Shown piece after piece: positions 19,723 to 27,089 of a DNA stretch of 64,000 nt (position 1 is the first letter of the stretch; every line of letters starts with the position of its first letter). Under the pieces are notes generated by a model. The model did not search any database and was not told the origin of the DNA. It saw nothing but the letters and a program-made list of their open reading frames with translations. The translations under genes and the position numbers were made by a program. The DNA is from Flavobacteriales bacterium (lineage in GTDB: Bacteria; Bacteroidota; Bacteroidia; Flavobacteriales_F; PHOS-HE28): NCBI GenBank assembly GCA_030584065.1, contig CP129489.1, forward strand, positions 1,636,640 through 1,700,639. Reading direction: 5' to 3'.

Positions 19723-20726
19723 AGAGCTGCGCATCCCTGCTGCTCGCACTCACCGCAGCCCTCAGCTGCACGGCGCAGGACATCCATTTCTCGCAGTTCT
19801 TCAACGTGCCGACGGGCCTCAATCCCGGGTGCATCGGCCAGTTCGAGGGCGACTACCGCGCGCATGGCGTGTTCCGCCAGCAATGGCGGTCGGTCACCGT
19901 GCCCTACCGCACCTTCGGCCTGGGCGGCGATGCGCGCGACTTCACGGGCGCGAAAGGCCTTGGCTTCGGAGCCTGGCTGTTCAACGACCGCGCGGGCGAT
20001 AGCCGCATGAACCAGTTCCACTTCAGCCTGGGCGCGAGCTGGACCGGGATGCTCGATGCCCGCAAGCGCCACAGCCTCACCGTGGGCGCGCAGCTCGGCG
20101 TCACCTCGCTCACCATCGACAACAGCGGCCTCACCTTCGATGCCCAGTACAACGGCTTCAGCTACGATCCCAGCCGCGACAATGGCGAGGACTTCCGCCG
20201 CTACGGCCTGGCGCACGAGGACGTGCATGCAGGGCTCGTGTACCGCTACGTGAAGTCCTCACGGCAATGGCTGCAGGCCGGCTTCGCGCTGTTCAACCTC
20301 ACGCGGCCGGGCGTGGGCTTCCTCGGCGAGCCCAGCATCCCGTTGGACCGCCGGAGCGATGTCCATGCGATGGCCTCCTTCACCGTGCACGAGGACATCG
20401 ATGTGCTGCCCGTGATGCGCTGGATGGCGCAGGGAACCTTCCGCGAGCTCGACCTGGGCGCCAACGCGCGCTACATCCTCCTGGAGCGCTACGGGCTGAA
20501 GCGCGCGCTGCTCGCGGGGCTCCACCTGCGGGCGCGTGATGCAGGCTTCGTCTTCGCCGGACTGGAGCGCGATGACTGGACCTTCGGCATGAGCTACGAC
20601 ATCAACTCCAGCGACCTGGTGCCCGCGAGCCGCTACAGGGGCGCGATCGAGTTCACAGCGGTGCGCATCTGGAGGAAGCGCCCGCCGGTGCCGGTGCGCT
20701 TCAAGGCATGTCCCGAGCAGCTGTGA
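19719..20726 (+). CDS. PorP/SprF family T9SS-associated outer-membrane protein (second module)
   Basis: A 335-aa predicted beta-barrel. The ATG at 19719 overlaps the previous stop (ATGA) and starts a signal peptide ending SCTAQ. The family signature follows (DIHFSQFFNVPTGLNPGCIG, then FRQQWRSVTVPYRTFG). It is only distantly similar in sequence to the PorP/SprF protein at 13007, as expected if each copy is matched to its own cargo. It is translationally coupled on both sides: the downstream gene starts in the TGATG overlap at 20726. Confidence 0.9.
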   Translation: MKSCASLLLALTAALSCTAQDIHFSQFFNVPTGLNPGCIGQFEGDYRAHGVFRQQWRSVTVPYRTFGLGGDARDFTGAKGLGFGAWLFNDRAGDSRMNQFHFSLGASWTGMLDARKRHSLTVGAQLGVTSLTIDNSGLTFDAQYNGFSYDPSRDNGEDFRRYGLAHEDVHAGLVYRYVKSSRQWLQAGFALFNLTRPGVGFLGEPSIPLDRRSDVHAMASFTVHEDIDVLPVMRWMAQGTFRELDLGANARYILLERYGLKRALLAGLHLRARDAGFVFAGLERDDWTFGMSYDINSSDLVPASRYRGAIEFTAVRIWRKRPPVPVRFKACPEQL

Positions 20727-23005
20727 TGACCGCGCCTATGAGGACCGAAGGCCCCGTTCCAGCCAAGCGCCCGGTGCTGTTCGCGGCGGCGGCCTTCCTC
20801 CTGGCCCTCACTGCCGCAACCGCGTCGGCGCAGAGCATCGAGCAATGGACGCAATGGGGCGATGCTGCCATGGCACGCGGCGAGTACTACGGTGCCACCC
20901 GGTTCTACGATGGCGCGCTGGCCATCGATGCCGGCCGCATGAGCCTGCAATGGAAACAGGCCGAAGCCTGCAGGCTGAGCCACCAATACGACCGTGCCGC
21001 CGCGCTCTACGACCGCGTCCACCGGAAGGACCAGGGACGCACCCATCGCGAAGCGCTCCGCTGGCTGGGCGAGATGCAGCTGTGCATGGGCGACCCCGGA
21101 GCCGCCGAGCGCACCTGGAACAGGGTGCTGCAGAAGGAGAAGGATACGTCCTCGGTCCTGGCGCAGCGCGCTGCCAATGCCCTCATCGGCTGCGGAATGG
21201 CCCGGACGCTGCGCGCCGACAGCGCGATCCGCTTGGAGCATCTGCCCCAGCCCGTGAACGGCTACGACAGCGAGTACGGCGCGCGCATCGGGCCTGACAG
21301 CCTGCTTTGGTTCGCCAGCCTGCGCGGGAAGCTGAACAAGGAGGGCGAGGTGGAGGATACCGCCGCCTATCGGTCGGCACTGCTGCACGTATCCCTGCGC
21401 CAGCCGTGGCAACAGGCGACCCAGGCGGCGGATGCCATCAATGCCATCGGCGACAACGCGAATGCGGCATGGAGCCTGGATGGCCGGTGGATCCTCTTCA
21501 CGCGGTGCGCGCCGCTGTGCCGCATCCACATCGCGCCGGTGGACGAACAGGGGCGCATCGGCGAAGCCACGCTGCTGCCGGGGATCGGCGAGGGGCAGAC
21601 GAGCACCCAGCCCATGATCGCCTGGTGGGACGAACGTGAGATGCTGCTCTTCGCAAGCGACAGGGAAGGCGGCGCCGGCGGATTCGACCTCTGGATGGCA
21701 GAGTTCCACAACGGCACGGCACGCAACCTCTTCCCGCTCGACCGCTTCGTGAATTCGCCGGGCAATGAGCGCTGCCCGTGGTACGATGCCGATTCGCGCA
21801 CGCTCTGGTTCAGCAGCGACTTTCATCCCGGGCTGGGCGGCTACGACATCTTCCGCAGCCGATGGGGGGCCGATGTCTTCTCCGCCCCCATGCACGCCGG
21901 CCTGCCCGTCAACAGCCCCGCCAACGACCTCTATCCCGCGTGGTATCCCGCTCGCAACGAGCTCTGGCTCACCAGCAACCGTGCCGGCTCCTTCGCCAGC
22001 AAGGGCGAGACCTGCTGCAATGACCTCTATCGGCTCCGGCTTGAGCGCCTCGACACCGCCGCTGATCTGGCCTCTGCCGATACCGCAACAGCCCCCATCC
22101 GGCCCCTGACCGCGCTCGAGCGGCTCGTGGGCTGGCAGCGCGAACCGCCCCTCGTACTCTACTTCCACAATGACGATCCCGAACCGCGCAGCTGGAGCCC
22201 CACCACTGCTCAACCCTACAGCGAGGCCTACCTCCGTTACAAGCGCCTGCAGGTCGACTACGAATCGCTCGCCGGCGATTCCGCGGCGGTCCGGCGCTTC
22301 TTCACCGATGAGGTGGACCGCGGATTCGAGCGACTGGGTGAGTTGGCACGCAGCCTCGCTCCGGTCCTGGCTGAGGGCACATCCATCACCTTGGAGGTGC
22401 GCGGCCATGCCAGCCCGCTCGCGCGCAACGACTACAACCGTTACCTCAGCATGCGCCGCATCCAGAGCCTGCGCAACCACCTGCGCATCGCCGAAGGCGG
22501 CGCACTCACCGCCTACCTCGACGGAACCGCACCCAATGGCGCGCGCCTTTCCGTGCAGAACCTGCCCTTCGGCGAGGAGCGCTCGCAGGCCGGTGTGAGC
22601 GATGACGTGCGCGACCCGCAGCGCAGCGTGCACAGCGTGGAAGCCATGCGCGAGCGAAGGATCGAGGTGGTGCGCATCGGCCTTACACGCCGCGAGGAGA
22701 CCACGGAGGCCGTGCGTATCGTGCAGCACGTGGGAGCGATGGCCCAAGGCGCCGAGCGCAAGGTGCCTTTCACCATCTCCAACACCGGCAACCGTCCGCT
22801 GCGACTGGTGAAAGCCGAGGCCGATTGCGGCTGCACCACCGCCGACCTGCCCAAGGCCCCGCTCGCACCGGGCGGCTCGGCCGTGGTGGAGGTCACCTTC
22901 AATGGCCGGGCGCAACCGGGGCCGCTCACCCGCATCGTGGTGGTGGAGACCGATGGCGAGCACCTGCGCTTCGACCTTGTTCTGCAAGGCGAGGTGGTTC
23001 CGTAA
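20726..23005 (+). CDS. Envelope protein with TPR-like, PD40, degenerate OmpA-like and DUF1573 domains
   Basis: A 759-aa exported protein counted from the ATG in the TGATG overlap at 20726 (in-frame ATGs exist 18 bp upstream and 12 bp downstream). It has a signal peptide (FAAAAFLLALTAATASAQ). About residues 25-150 are TPR-like. About 180-430 are PD40 repeats (LLFASDREGGAGGFDLWMAE; LWFSSDFHPGLGGYDIFRSR). An OmpA-like segment at about 510-640 (VRGHASPLARNDYNRYLSMR) has lost the usual GHTD motif. A C-terminal DUF1573 domain at about 670-759 contains DCGCTTADLPKAPLAPGGSA. It occupies the OmpA slot of the second module, but the altered motif suggests it may not bind peptidoglycan in the usual way. 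Confidence 0.85.
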   Translation: MTAPMRTEGPVPAKRPVLFAAAAFLLALTAATASAQSIEQWTQWGDAAMARGEYYGATRFYDGALAIDAGRMSLQWKQAEACRLSHQYDRAAALYDRVHRKDQGRTHREALRWLGEMQLCMGDPGAAERTWNRVLQKEKDTSSVLAQRAANALIGCGMARTLRADSAIRLEHLPQPVNGYDSEYGARIGPDSLLWFASLRGKLNKEGEVEDTAAYRSALLHVSLRQPWQQATQAADAINAIGDNANAAWSLDGRWILFTRCAPLCRIHIAPVDEQGRIGEATLLPGIGEGQTSTQPMIAWWDEREMLLFASDREGGAGGFDLWMAEFHNGTARNLFPLDRFVNSPGNERCPWYDADSRTLWFSSDFHPGLGGYDIFRSRWGADVFSAPMHAGLPVNSPANDLYPAWYPARNELWLTSNRAGSFASKGETCCNDLYRLRLERLDTAADLASADTATAPIRPLTALERLVGWQREPPLVLYFHNDDPEPRSWSPTTAQPYSEAYLRYKRLQVDYESLAGDSAAVRRFFTDEVDRGFERLGELARSLAPVLAEGTSITLEVRGHASPLARNDYNRYLSMRRIQSLRNHLRIAEGGALTAYLDGTAPNGARLSVQNLPFGEERSQAGVSDDVRDPQRSVHSVEAMRERRIEVVRIGLTRREETTEAVRIVQHVGAMAQGAERKVPFTISNTGNRPLRLVKAEADCGCTTADLPKAPLAPGGSAVVEVTFNGRAQPGPLTRIVVVETDGEHLRFDLVLQGEVVP

Positions 23006-23014
23006 CATAGCGGC

Positions 23015-23722
23015 ATGGAACTGCTGCTGCTCTCCAACTCCACGCTCCCTGGCGAACCCTTCTTCACCTGGCCCCAGCCCTATGCGGCAGCGTTCCTCAA
23101 GAACCGCAGGCGCATCGCCTTCGTACCCTTCGCCGCCCCGGACGCTATGCTCGACGCCTATGCGGACAAGGTGGCGCAGGTCTTCGGCGGATTCGGCTGC
23201 GAGCTGCTCAGCCTGCACCGCGAGTCCGATCCGGTAGCCGCTCTGAATGGAGCCGACGCGGTGGCGGTGGGCGGCGGCAACACCTTCCTGCTCCTGCGCG
23301 CGCTCTACCGTTCGCACCTGCTCAAGGCCATCGCCGACCGTGTGCGGAACGGCTTGCCCTACATCGGCTGGAGCGCCGGCAGCAACGTGGCCTGCCCCAC
23401 CATCATGACCACGAACGACATGCCCATCGTGGAGCCGCCGAGCCTGCGTGCCATGCACCTGGTCCAGTTCCAGATCAACCCGCACTACACCGAGGCCACC
23501 ATTCCAGGGCATGGCGGCGAGAGCCGCGATCAGCGCATCGCCGAGTTCCTGGCGCTCAACCCCCGGATGACCGTGGCCGGCCTGCGCGAAGGGGCCCTGC
23601 TGCATGTCCAGGGCGGCACGGTGCGCCTGGAAGGCAGCGGCATGAAGGTGTTCCGGCATGGAGAGCCCCCCCTTGAAGTGGCCGGGGGCACCGAGCTGCG
23701 CGCCTCCCTCGGCGGCATCTGA
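23015..23722 (+). CDS. pepE: Peptidase E (alpha-aspartyl dipeptidase), family S51
   Basis: A 235-aa cytoplasmic enzyme that hydrolyses dipeptides with N-terminal aspartate. The nucleophile Ser120 sits in GWSAGSN, Asp135 in MTTNDMP and His157 in INPHYTE. These match the residue numbers of the characterised Salmonella enzyme (Ser120, Asp135, His157), so the start at 23015 is well supported. The length is normal for the family. It lies 9 bp after the surface-protein cluster and 45 bp before the MscS gene, and may be read through from upstream. The window also carries an Asp/Glu-type dipeptidyl-peptidase at its left end, which could supply Asp-X dipeptides. Confidence 0.96.
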   Translation: MELLLLSNSTLPGEPFFTWPQPYAAAFLKNRRRIAFVPFAAPDAMLDAYADKVAQVFGGFGCELLSLHRESDPVAALNGADAVAVGGGNTFLLLRALYRSHLLKAIADRVRNGLPYIGWSAGSNVACPTIMTTNDMPIVEPPSLRAMHLVQFQINPHYTEATIPGHGGESRDQRIAEFLALNPRMTVAGLREGALLHVQGGTVRLEGSGMKVFRHGEPPLEVAGGTELRASLGGI

Positions 23723-23752
23723 AACGGCCGAAGGGCGGTAACCGCGCGCCCT

Positions 23753-23760
23753 TACTTTCG
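23753..23760 (+). promoter_or_regulatory. Putative -7 box (TACTTTCG) of the MscS/CorA pair
   Basis: TACTTTCG lies 7 nt before the GTG start at 23768, one mismatch from TAnnTTTG. At that distance the transcript would be leaderless or nearly so. Confidence 0.4.
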
Positions 23761-23767
23761 GCCCACG

Positions 23768-24637
23768 GTGAAGGACCTGCTCGATACCCTCGGAATCAAT
23801 CTGCTGCTCCTGCTCAAGGTGGCGCTCATCGTGGGGGGCGCCTTCGTGGCGGAGCGCATCATCCGCAAGCTGCTGCGCCGCACCTACCTGCGCAGCGAAC
23901 AGGGGTACGAGGACCGCACGCGCTACCGGTTCCTGCGCAATGCCATCCGCTTCATCGTGGGCACGCTGGCCTTCACCGCGATCGTCTACAGCATCCCATC
24001 GTTCAAGCAGCTGGCCATCACCTTGTTCGCCGGCGCCGGCATCCTCGTGGCCATCCTCGGCCTGGCCACCCAGCGCGCCTTCAGCAACATCATCAGCGGC
24101 ATCTTCATCGTCAGCTTCAAGCCCTTCCGCGTAGGCGATGTGATAAAAGTGGGCGCCATCGACAGCGGCGTGGTGGAGGACATCACCCTGCGGCATACCG
24201 TCATCGTCACCTTCGAGAACCGCCGCGTGATCATCCCCAACGCGGTGATCAGCGACGATGTCATCGTGAACAGCAGCATCACGGAGGAGGAGACCTGCGA
24301 GTTCGTGGAGGTGCGCGTGAGCTACGAGAGCGACCTGGACCGCGCCATGGCCCTGCTCCAGGAAGAATGCAGCGCGCACCCCGACTGCATCGATAAGCGC
24401 ACGCCGGAGGAGGTGAAGCGCAACCTGCCCAAGGTGCTCGTGCGCGTGATACGGCTGGACGAGAGCGCCGTCGTGCTCCGCGCCTATGCGTGGGCGAAAG
24501 AGCCCGTGGGCGCGCGCATGATGCACTACGACCTCAACCGCAGCATCAAGCTCCGCTTCGATCGGGAGGGCATCACCATCCCCTACCCGCAGCGCACGGT
24601 GCATGTGAAGGACCTCATCGCCAGGAACCAGGCATGA
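23768..24637 (+). CDS. MscS-type mechanosensitive ion channel
   Basis: A 289-aa membrane protein starting with GTG at 23768. Hydrophobic segments lie at about residues 10-28, 60-78 and 80-112. The last is the Gly/Ala-rich pore helix (FAGAGILVAILGLATQRAFS), followed by the conserved beta domain (FKPFRVGDVIKVG, VVEDITLRHTVIVTFENRRV, IIPNAVISDDVIVNSS). The C-terminal alpha/beta domain ends with YPQRTVHVKD. Channels of this size open on membrane tension during osmotic downshock. The stop overlaps the corA start (ATGA), so the two are co-translated. Confidence 0.95.
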   Translation: MKDLLDTLGINLLLLLKVALIVGGAFVAERIIRKLLRRTYLRSEQGYEDRTRYRFLRNAIRFIVGTLAFTAIVYSIPSFKQLAITLFAGAGILVAILGLATQRAFSNIISGIFIVSFKPFRVGDVIKVGAIDSGVVEDITLRHTVIVTFENRRVIIPNAVISDDVIVNSSITEEETCEFVEVRVSYESDLDRAMALLQEECSAHPDCIDKRTPEEVKRNLPKVLVRVIRLDESAVVLRAYAWAKEPVGARMMHYDLNRSIKLRFDREGITIPYPQRTVHVKDLIARNQA

Positions 24638-25695
24638 AGAAGGTGAAGAGCCGGGCCGGAAAGGCCGGACTGCCGCCAGGCTCCCTGGTGATGGTTTCCG
24701 GAACGGAAGCGGCACATCCCACACTGCATCTGTTCACCTTCAGCGCGGACCGCATGGAGGAGCGGCTGCTCGACAGCCTCGCGGATTACGCGGATGCCGA
24801 TGCCGAGACCACCGTCACCTGGCTCGACATCGATGGGTTGAACAGCGAGGGCTTCCTGGGCACCATCGGGGAGCGGTTCGGCCTGCATCCGTTGCTGTTG
24901 GAGGACATCCTGAACACGGACCACCGCCCGAAGGTGGAGGAATACCAGGACACGCTCTTCGTCGTGGCCAAGATGCTGGGGCTCGACAAGGAGACGGGCG
25001 GCATCGAGCAGGAGCAGATCTGCTTCGTGCTGCGCAAGGGGCTGGTCATCTCCTTCCAGGAGCGGCCGGGGGATGTGCTCGACCCCATCCGCGAGCGCAT
25101 CCGCAACGATCTGGGCCGCGTAAGGCGCAGCGGCAGCGACTACCTCTTGTACGCCCTGCTCGACGTCATCGTGGACCAGTACTTCGTCATCGTGGACGAC
25201 CTGGGCCGCCGCATCGAGCAATTGGAGCGCAAAGTGATGGTGCGCCCGGGCAACGAGGACCTGGTGACCATCCAGGAGCTGCGGGCCGCGCTCATCACAG
25301 TGAACCGCTACGTCACCCCAAGCCGCGAGCTGGCCGGGCGCCTCAGCACCATCCAGAGCCCGCTGATCGACAAGGCGACGCGGCGCTACATCAACGACCT
25401 GCAGGACCACACGGTCTACATCGCAGAGACCATCGGCGTGTTCCGGGAGCTGCTCACCAGCCTGGAGAACACCTACCACGCCGGGCAGAATGCCCGCATG
25501 ACCCAGGTGATGAAGCTGCTCACCATCATCAGCACCATCTTCATCCCGCTCACCTTCGTGGTGGGCATCTACGGCATGAACTTCGACCACATGCCCGAGC
25601 TGCGCTGGCCTTACGGCTACTTCGGCGTGCTGGCGATCATGGCGGTGATCGCATTGGTGATGCTTGCCTGGTTCAGGAGGAAGCGTTGGCTGTGA
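24634..25695 (+). CDS. corA: CorA-type divalent cation (Mg/Co) transporter
   Basis: A 353-aa inner-membrane transporter of normal family length. The ATG at 24634 overlaps the mscS stop. It has a long cytoplasmic N-terminal domain (HPLLLEDILNTDHRPKVEEY is a family hallmark), then a stalk helix. Two C-terminal membrane segments flank the signature YGMNF, with GMN at residues 314-316, followed by HMPELRWPYGY. The C-terminus is the usual basic RRKRWL tail. The pairing with a mechanosensitive channel suggests an ion/osmotic homeostasis operon. Confidence 0.96.
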   Translation: MKKVKSRAGKAGLPPGSLVMVSGTEAAHPTLHLFTFSADRMEERLLDSLADYADADAETTVTWLDIDGLNSEGFLGTIGERFGLHPLLLEDILNTDHRPKVEEYQDTLFVVAKMLGLDKETGGIEQEQICFVLRKGLVISFQERPGDVLDPIRERIRNDLGRVRRSGSDYLLYALLDVIVDQYFVIVDDLGRRIEQLERKVMVRPGNEDLVTIQELRAALITVNRYVTPSRELAGRLSTIQSPLIDKATRRYINDLQDHTVYIAETIGVFRELLTSLENTYHAGQNARMTQVMKLLTIISTIFIPLTFVVGIYGMNFDHMPELRWPYGYFGVLAIMAVIALVMLAWFRRKRWL

Positions 25696-25696
25696 G

Positions 25697-25712
25697 GGCG
25701 CAGGCATGCGCC
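25697..25712 (+). terminator. Short hairpin just after corA
   Basis: GGCGCA-GGCA-TGCGCC forms a 6-bp perfect stem with a 4-nt loop one base after the corA stop, upstream of the response-regulator promoter region. There is no clear T-tract, so terminator function is uncertain. Confidence 0.3.
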
Positions 25713-25717
25713 GCCAT

Positions 25718-25765
25718 ATCATGGTTTACCATGATTGCGGCACCTTTACCTGCCCGGCATTTTTG
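25718..25765 (+). promoter_or_regulatory. Inverted-repeat operator plus putative promoter of the response-regulator operon
   Basis: ATCATGG-TTTA-CCATGAT (25718-25735) is a perfect 7-bp inverted repeat with a 4-nt spacer. Its last bases run into ATTGCGG, whose TTG (25735-25737) is placed as a -33 element. Exactly 20 nt later comes CATTTTTG (25758-25765), one mismatch from the TAnnTTTG -7 box, 5 nt before the ATG at 25771. The same arrangement recurs at 31288 and 35798. The dyad overlaps the putative -33 and would suit a dimeric LuxR-type regulator, perhaps the product of this operon. Confidence 0.6.
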
Positions 25766-25770
25766 CCCCG

Positions 25771-26424
25771 ATGGTGACGCAACGATACTCCTTGGTGCTG
25801 GTTGACGACCAGAGCATCTTCCTCGACGGAATCGAGAGCCTGCTGGAGCGCATGCCCGAGATCCAAATCATTGGAAGAGCCCACAACGGCCGCGCTGCCC
25901 TTGATCTGGTTGCCGAGCACAGGCCAGACCTCGTGCTCATGGACATCAACATGCCGGGCATGGACGGCATCGAGGCCAGCAAACACATGCGCAAGGCCAG
26001 CCCTGACACCCGTGTGATCGTCCTGAGCATGTACGGCCATCGCGAATTCGTGCTGGAACTGCTCGATAGCGGCGTGGGCGGCTATCTCCTGAAGAGCATC
26101 GGCAAGGACGAGCTGATGACCGCCATCCGCACCGTGGCCGAAGGGAAGCAATACATCGCGCAAGCCCTGCGGGAACTGGCGTCCAAAGCCGACCGGAATG
26201 CCGACAGGGATGGCGAGCTGAAGTATGGCCCGCTCACGAAGCGGGAAATGCAGATCGTGAAGCTCATCCTCCAGGAGCGCACCACGCAGGAAATCGCGGA
26301 GACGCTCTTCCTCAGCATTCCCACCGTGGAGACCCACCGCAGGAATATTTTCCATAAACTCGACTGCCGCAACATCGCCGGCCTGGTCAAGTACGCCATG
26401 GAACGGGGGTGGGGCGAGCACTAA
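25771..26424 (+). CDS. LuxR/NarL-family response regulator
   Basis: A 217-aa cytoplasmic DNA-binding regulator. The receiver domain (residues about 6-125) has the acidic pair Asp12/Asp13, the phosphoacceptor Asp58 in LMDINMPGMDG, Ser86 and Lys108. The C-terminal LuxR-type helix-turn-helix spans about 148-210 (LTKREMQIVKLILQERTTQE, then IPTVETHRRNIFHKL). The ATG at 25771 is preferred over a TTG 36 bp upstream because it starts just before the first receiver strand. It is the first gene of a tight operon (gaps of 11-12 bp) with two small unknown proteins and two histidine kinases, its likely phosphodonors. The dyad upstream suggests autoregulation. Confidence 0.94.
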   Translation: MVTQRYSLVLVDDQSIFLDGIESLLERMPEIQIIGRAHNGRAALDLVAEHRPDLVLMDINMPGMDGIEASKHMRKASPDTRVIVLSMYGHREFVLELLDSGVGGYLLKSIGKDELMTAIRTVAEGKQYIAQALRELASKADRNADRDGELKYGPLTKREMQIVKLILQERTTQEIAETLFLSIPTVETHRRNIFHKLDCRNIAGLVKYAMERGWGEH

Positions 26425-26436
26425 CACCTGAACGAC

Positions 26437-26766
26437 ATGCCGGTACTCTCAGCTGAAGTGATCCTGCCAGGCCGCGGAGGCAAGGTCTCCGTGAAGGTCA
26501 AACGCACGGCCGACCTGAAACCGGTCGGCTTCGAGGTTGAACCCGTGGGTGACCCGAGCAATGATCCACCGCGGTATATGGTCGCCTTCTACGAGGAAAC
26601 CGGCGGGGAACTGAGAAATGAAGTGGATGACATCCACGAGACCGAGCTGGAACATGACCCGGCCTCAGAAGCAGGAACATCCTTCTCCGCGATCGTGGTG
26701 GTCGGCCATGCCGTTGTCGCCAGGGACCGTAGGCGAGTGAGGAACGGCTTGAGCAGCATGGGCTAG
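26437..26766 (+). CDS. Small protein of unknown function in the two-component operon
   Basis: A 109-aa protein, not recognised. It has no signal peptide or membrane segment, is charged, and is predicted mainly beta (MPVLSAEVILPGRGGKVSVK start). Its tail (VVARDRRRVRNGLSSMG) has the same spacing of conserved residues as the tail of the next gene (IKARDRKTIRDGRSITG), so the two are probably diverged paralogs. It begins 12 bp after the response regulator and 11 bp before its paralog. Its position between regulator and kinases suggests a role in the same signalling pathway, or that it is an output of it; nothing in the sequence shows which. Confidence 0.75.
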   Translation: MPVLSAEVILPGRGGKVSVKVKRTADLKPVGFEVEPVGDPSNDPPRYMVAFYEETGGELRNEVDDIHETELEHDPASEAGTSFSAIVVVGHAVVARDRRRVRNGLSSMG

Positions 26767-26777
26767 AGGCGCAGGCC

Positions 26778-27077
26778 ATGAGCTTCACGGTGAAGATCGA
26801 GCCGCCAGTAGTCGGCAAATCCATCAAGGTCCAGGGAACCTGCCAGGGCAACTACCGCTTCCTACGGGCCGATACGGACACGATAGACAGCTCATTCCTG
26901 CTGGTCCATTTCACCTGCTTGTCCGGCGCCGGGATCTCAACACGGACGATCGATACGGGCATCGTCCATCAAGGAGGCGGCAGCCTGCGCAAGTTCAATG
27001 CGCTGGTCATCGCGGACAATATGATCAAGGCCAGGGATAGGAAGACCATCCGTGACGGCCGGTCGATCACCGGTTGA
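26778..27077 (+). CDS. Second small protein of unknown function, paralog of the preceding one
   Basis: A 99-aa protein, not recognised, with no export signal. The N-terminus (MSFTVKIEPPVVGKSIKVQG) and middle look beta-rich; the C-terminus shares the ARDR-xx-R-x-G-x-S pattern with the protein at 26437. It ends 12 bp before the first histidine kinase. Two short paralogs in tandem inside a two-component operon is an unusual layout. Confidence 0.72.
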   Translation: MSFTVKIEPPVVGKSIKVQGTCQGNYRFLRADTDTIDSSFLLVHFTCLSGAGISTRTIDTGIVHQGGGSLRKFNALVIADNMIKARDRKTIRDGRSITG

Positions 27078-27089
27078 CCCCCGATAGCC

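Noticed and set aside
24691-24702. GGTTTCC-like match to the dyad motif inside corA
   Set aside because: It lies in coding sequence, lacks the CCAT arm and the ATTGC extension, and is not upstream of a gene.
20633-24724. 1363-codon minus-strand open frame
   Set aside because: It runs antisense through five well-supported genes (a PorP/SprF gene, the PD40/DUF1573 gene, pepE, mscS and corA). Its composition is that of the complement of coding DNA.
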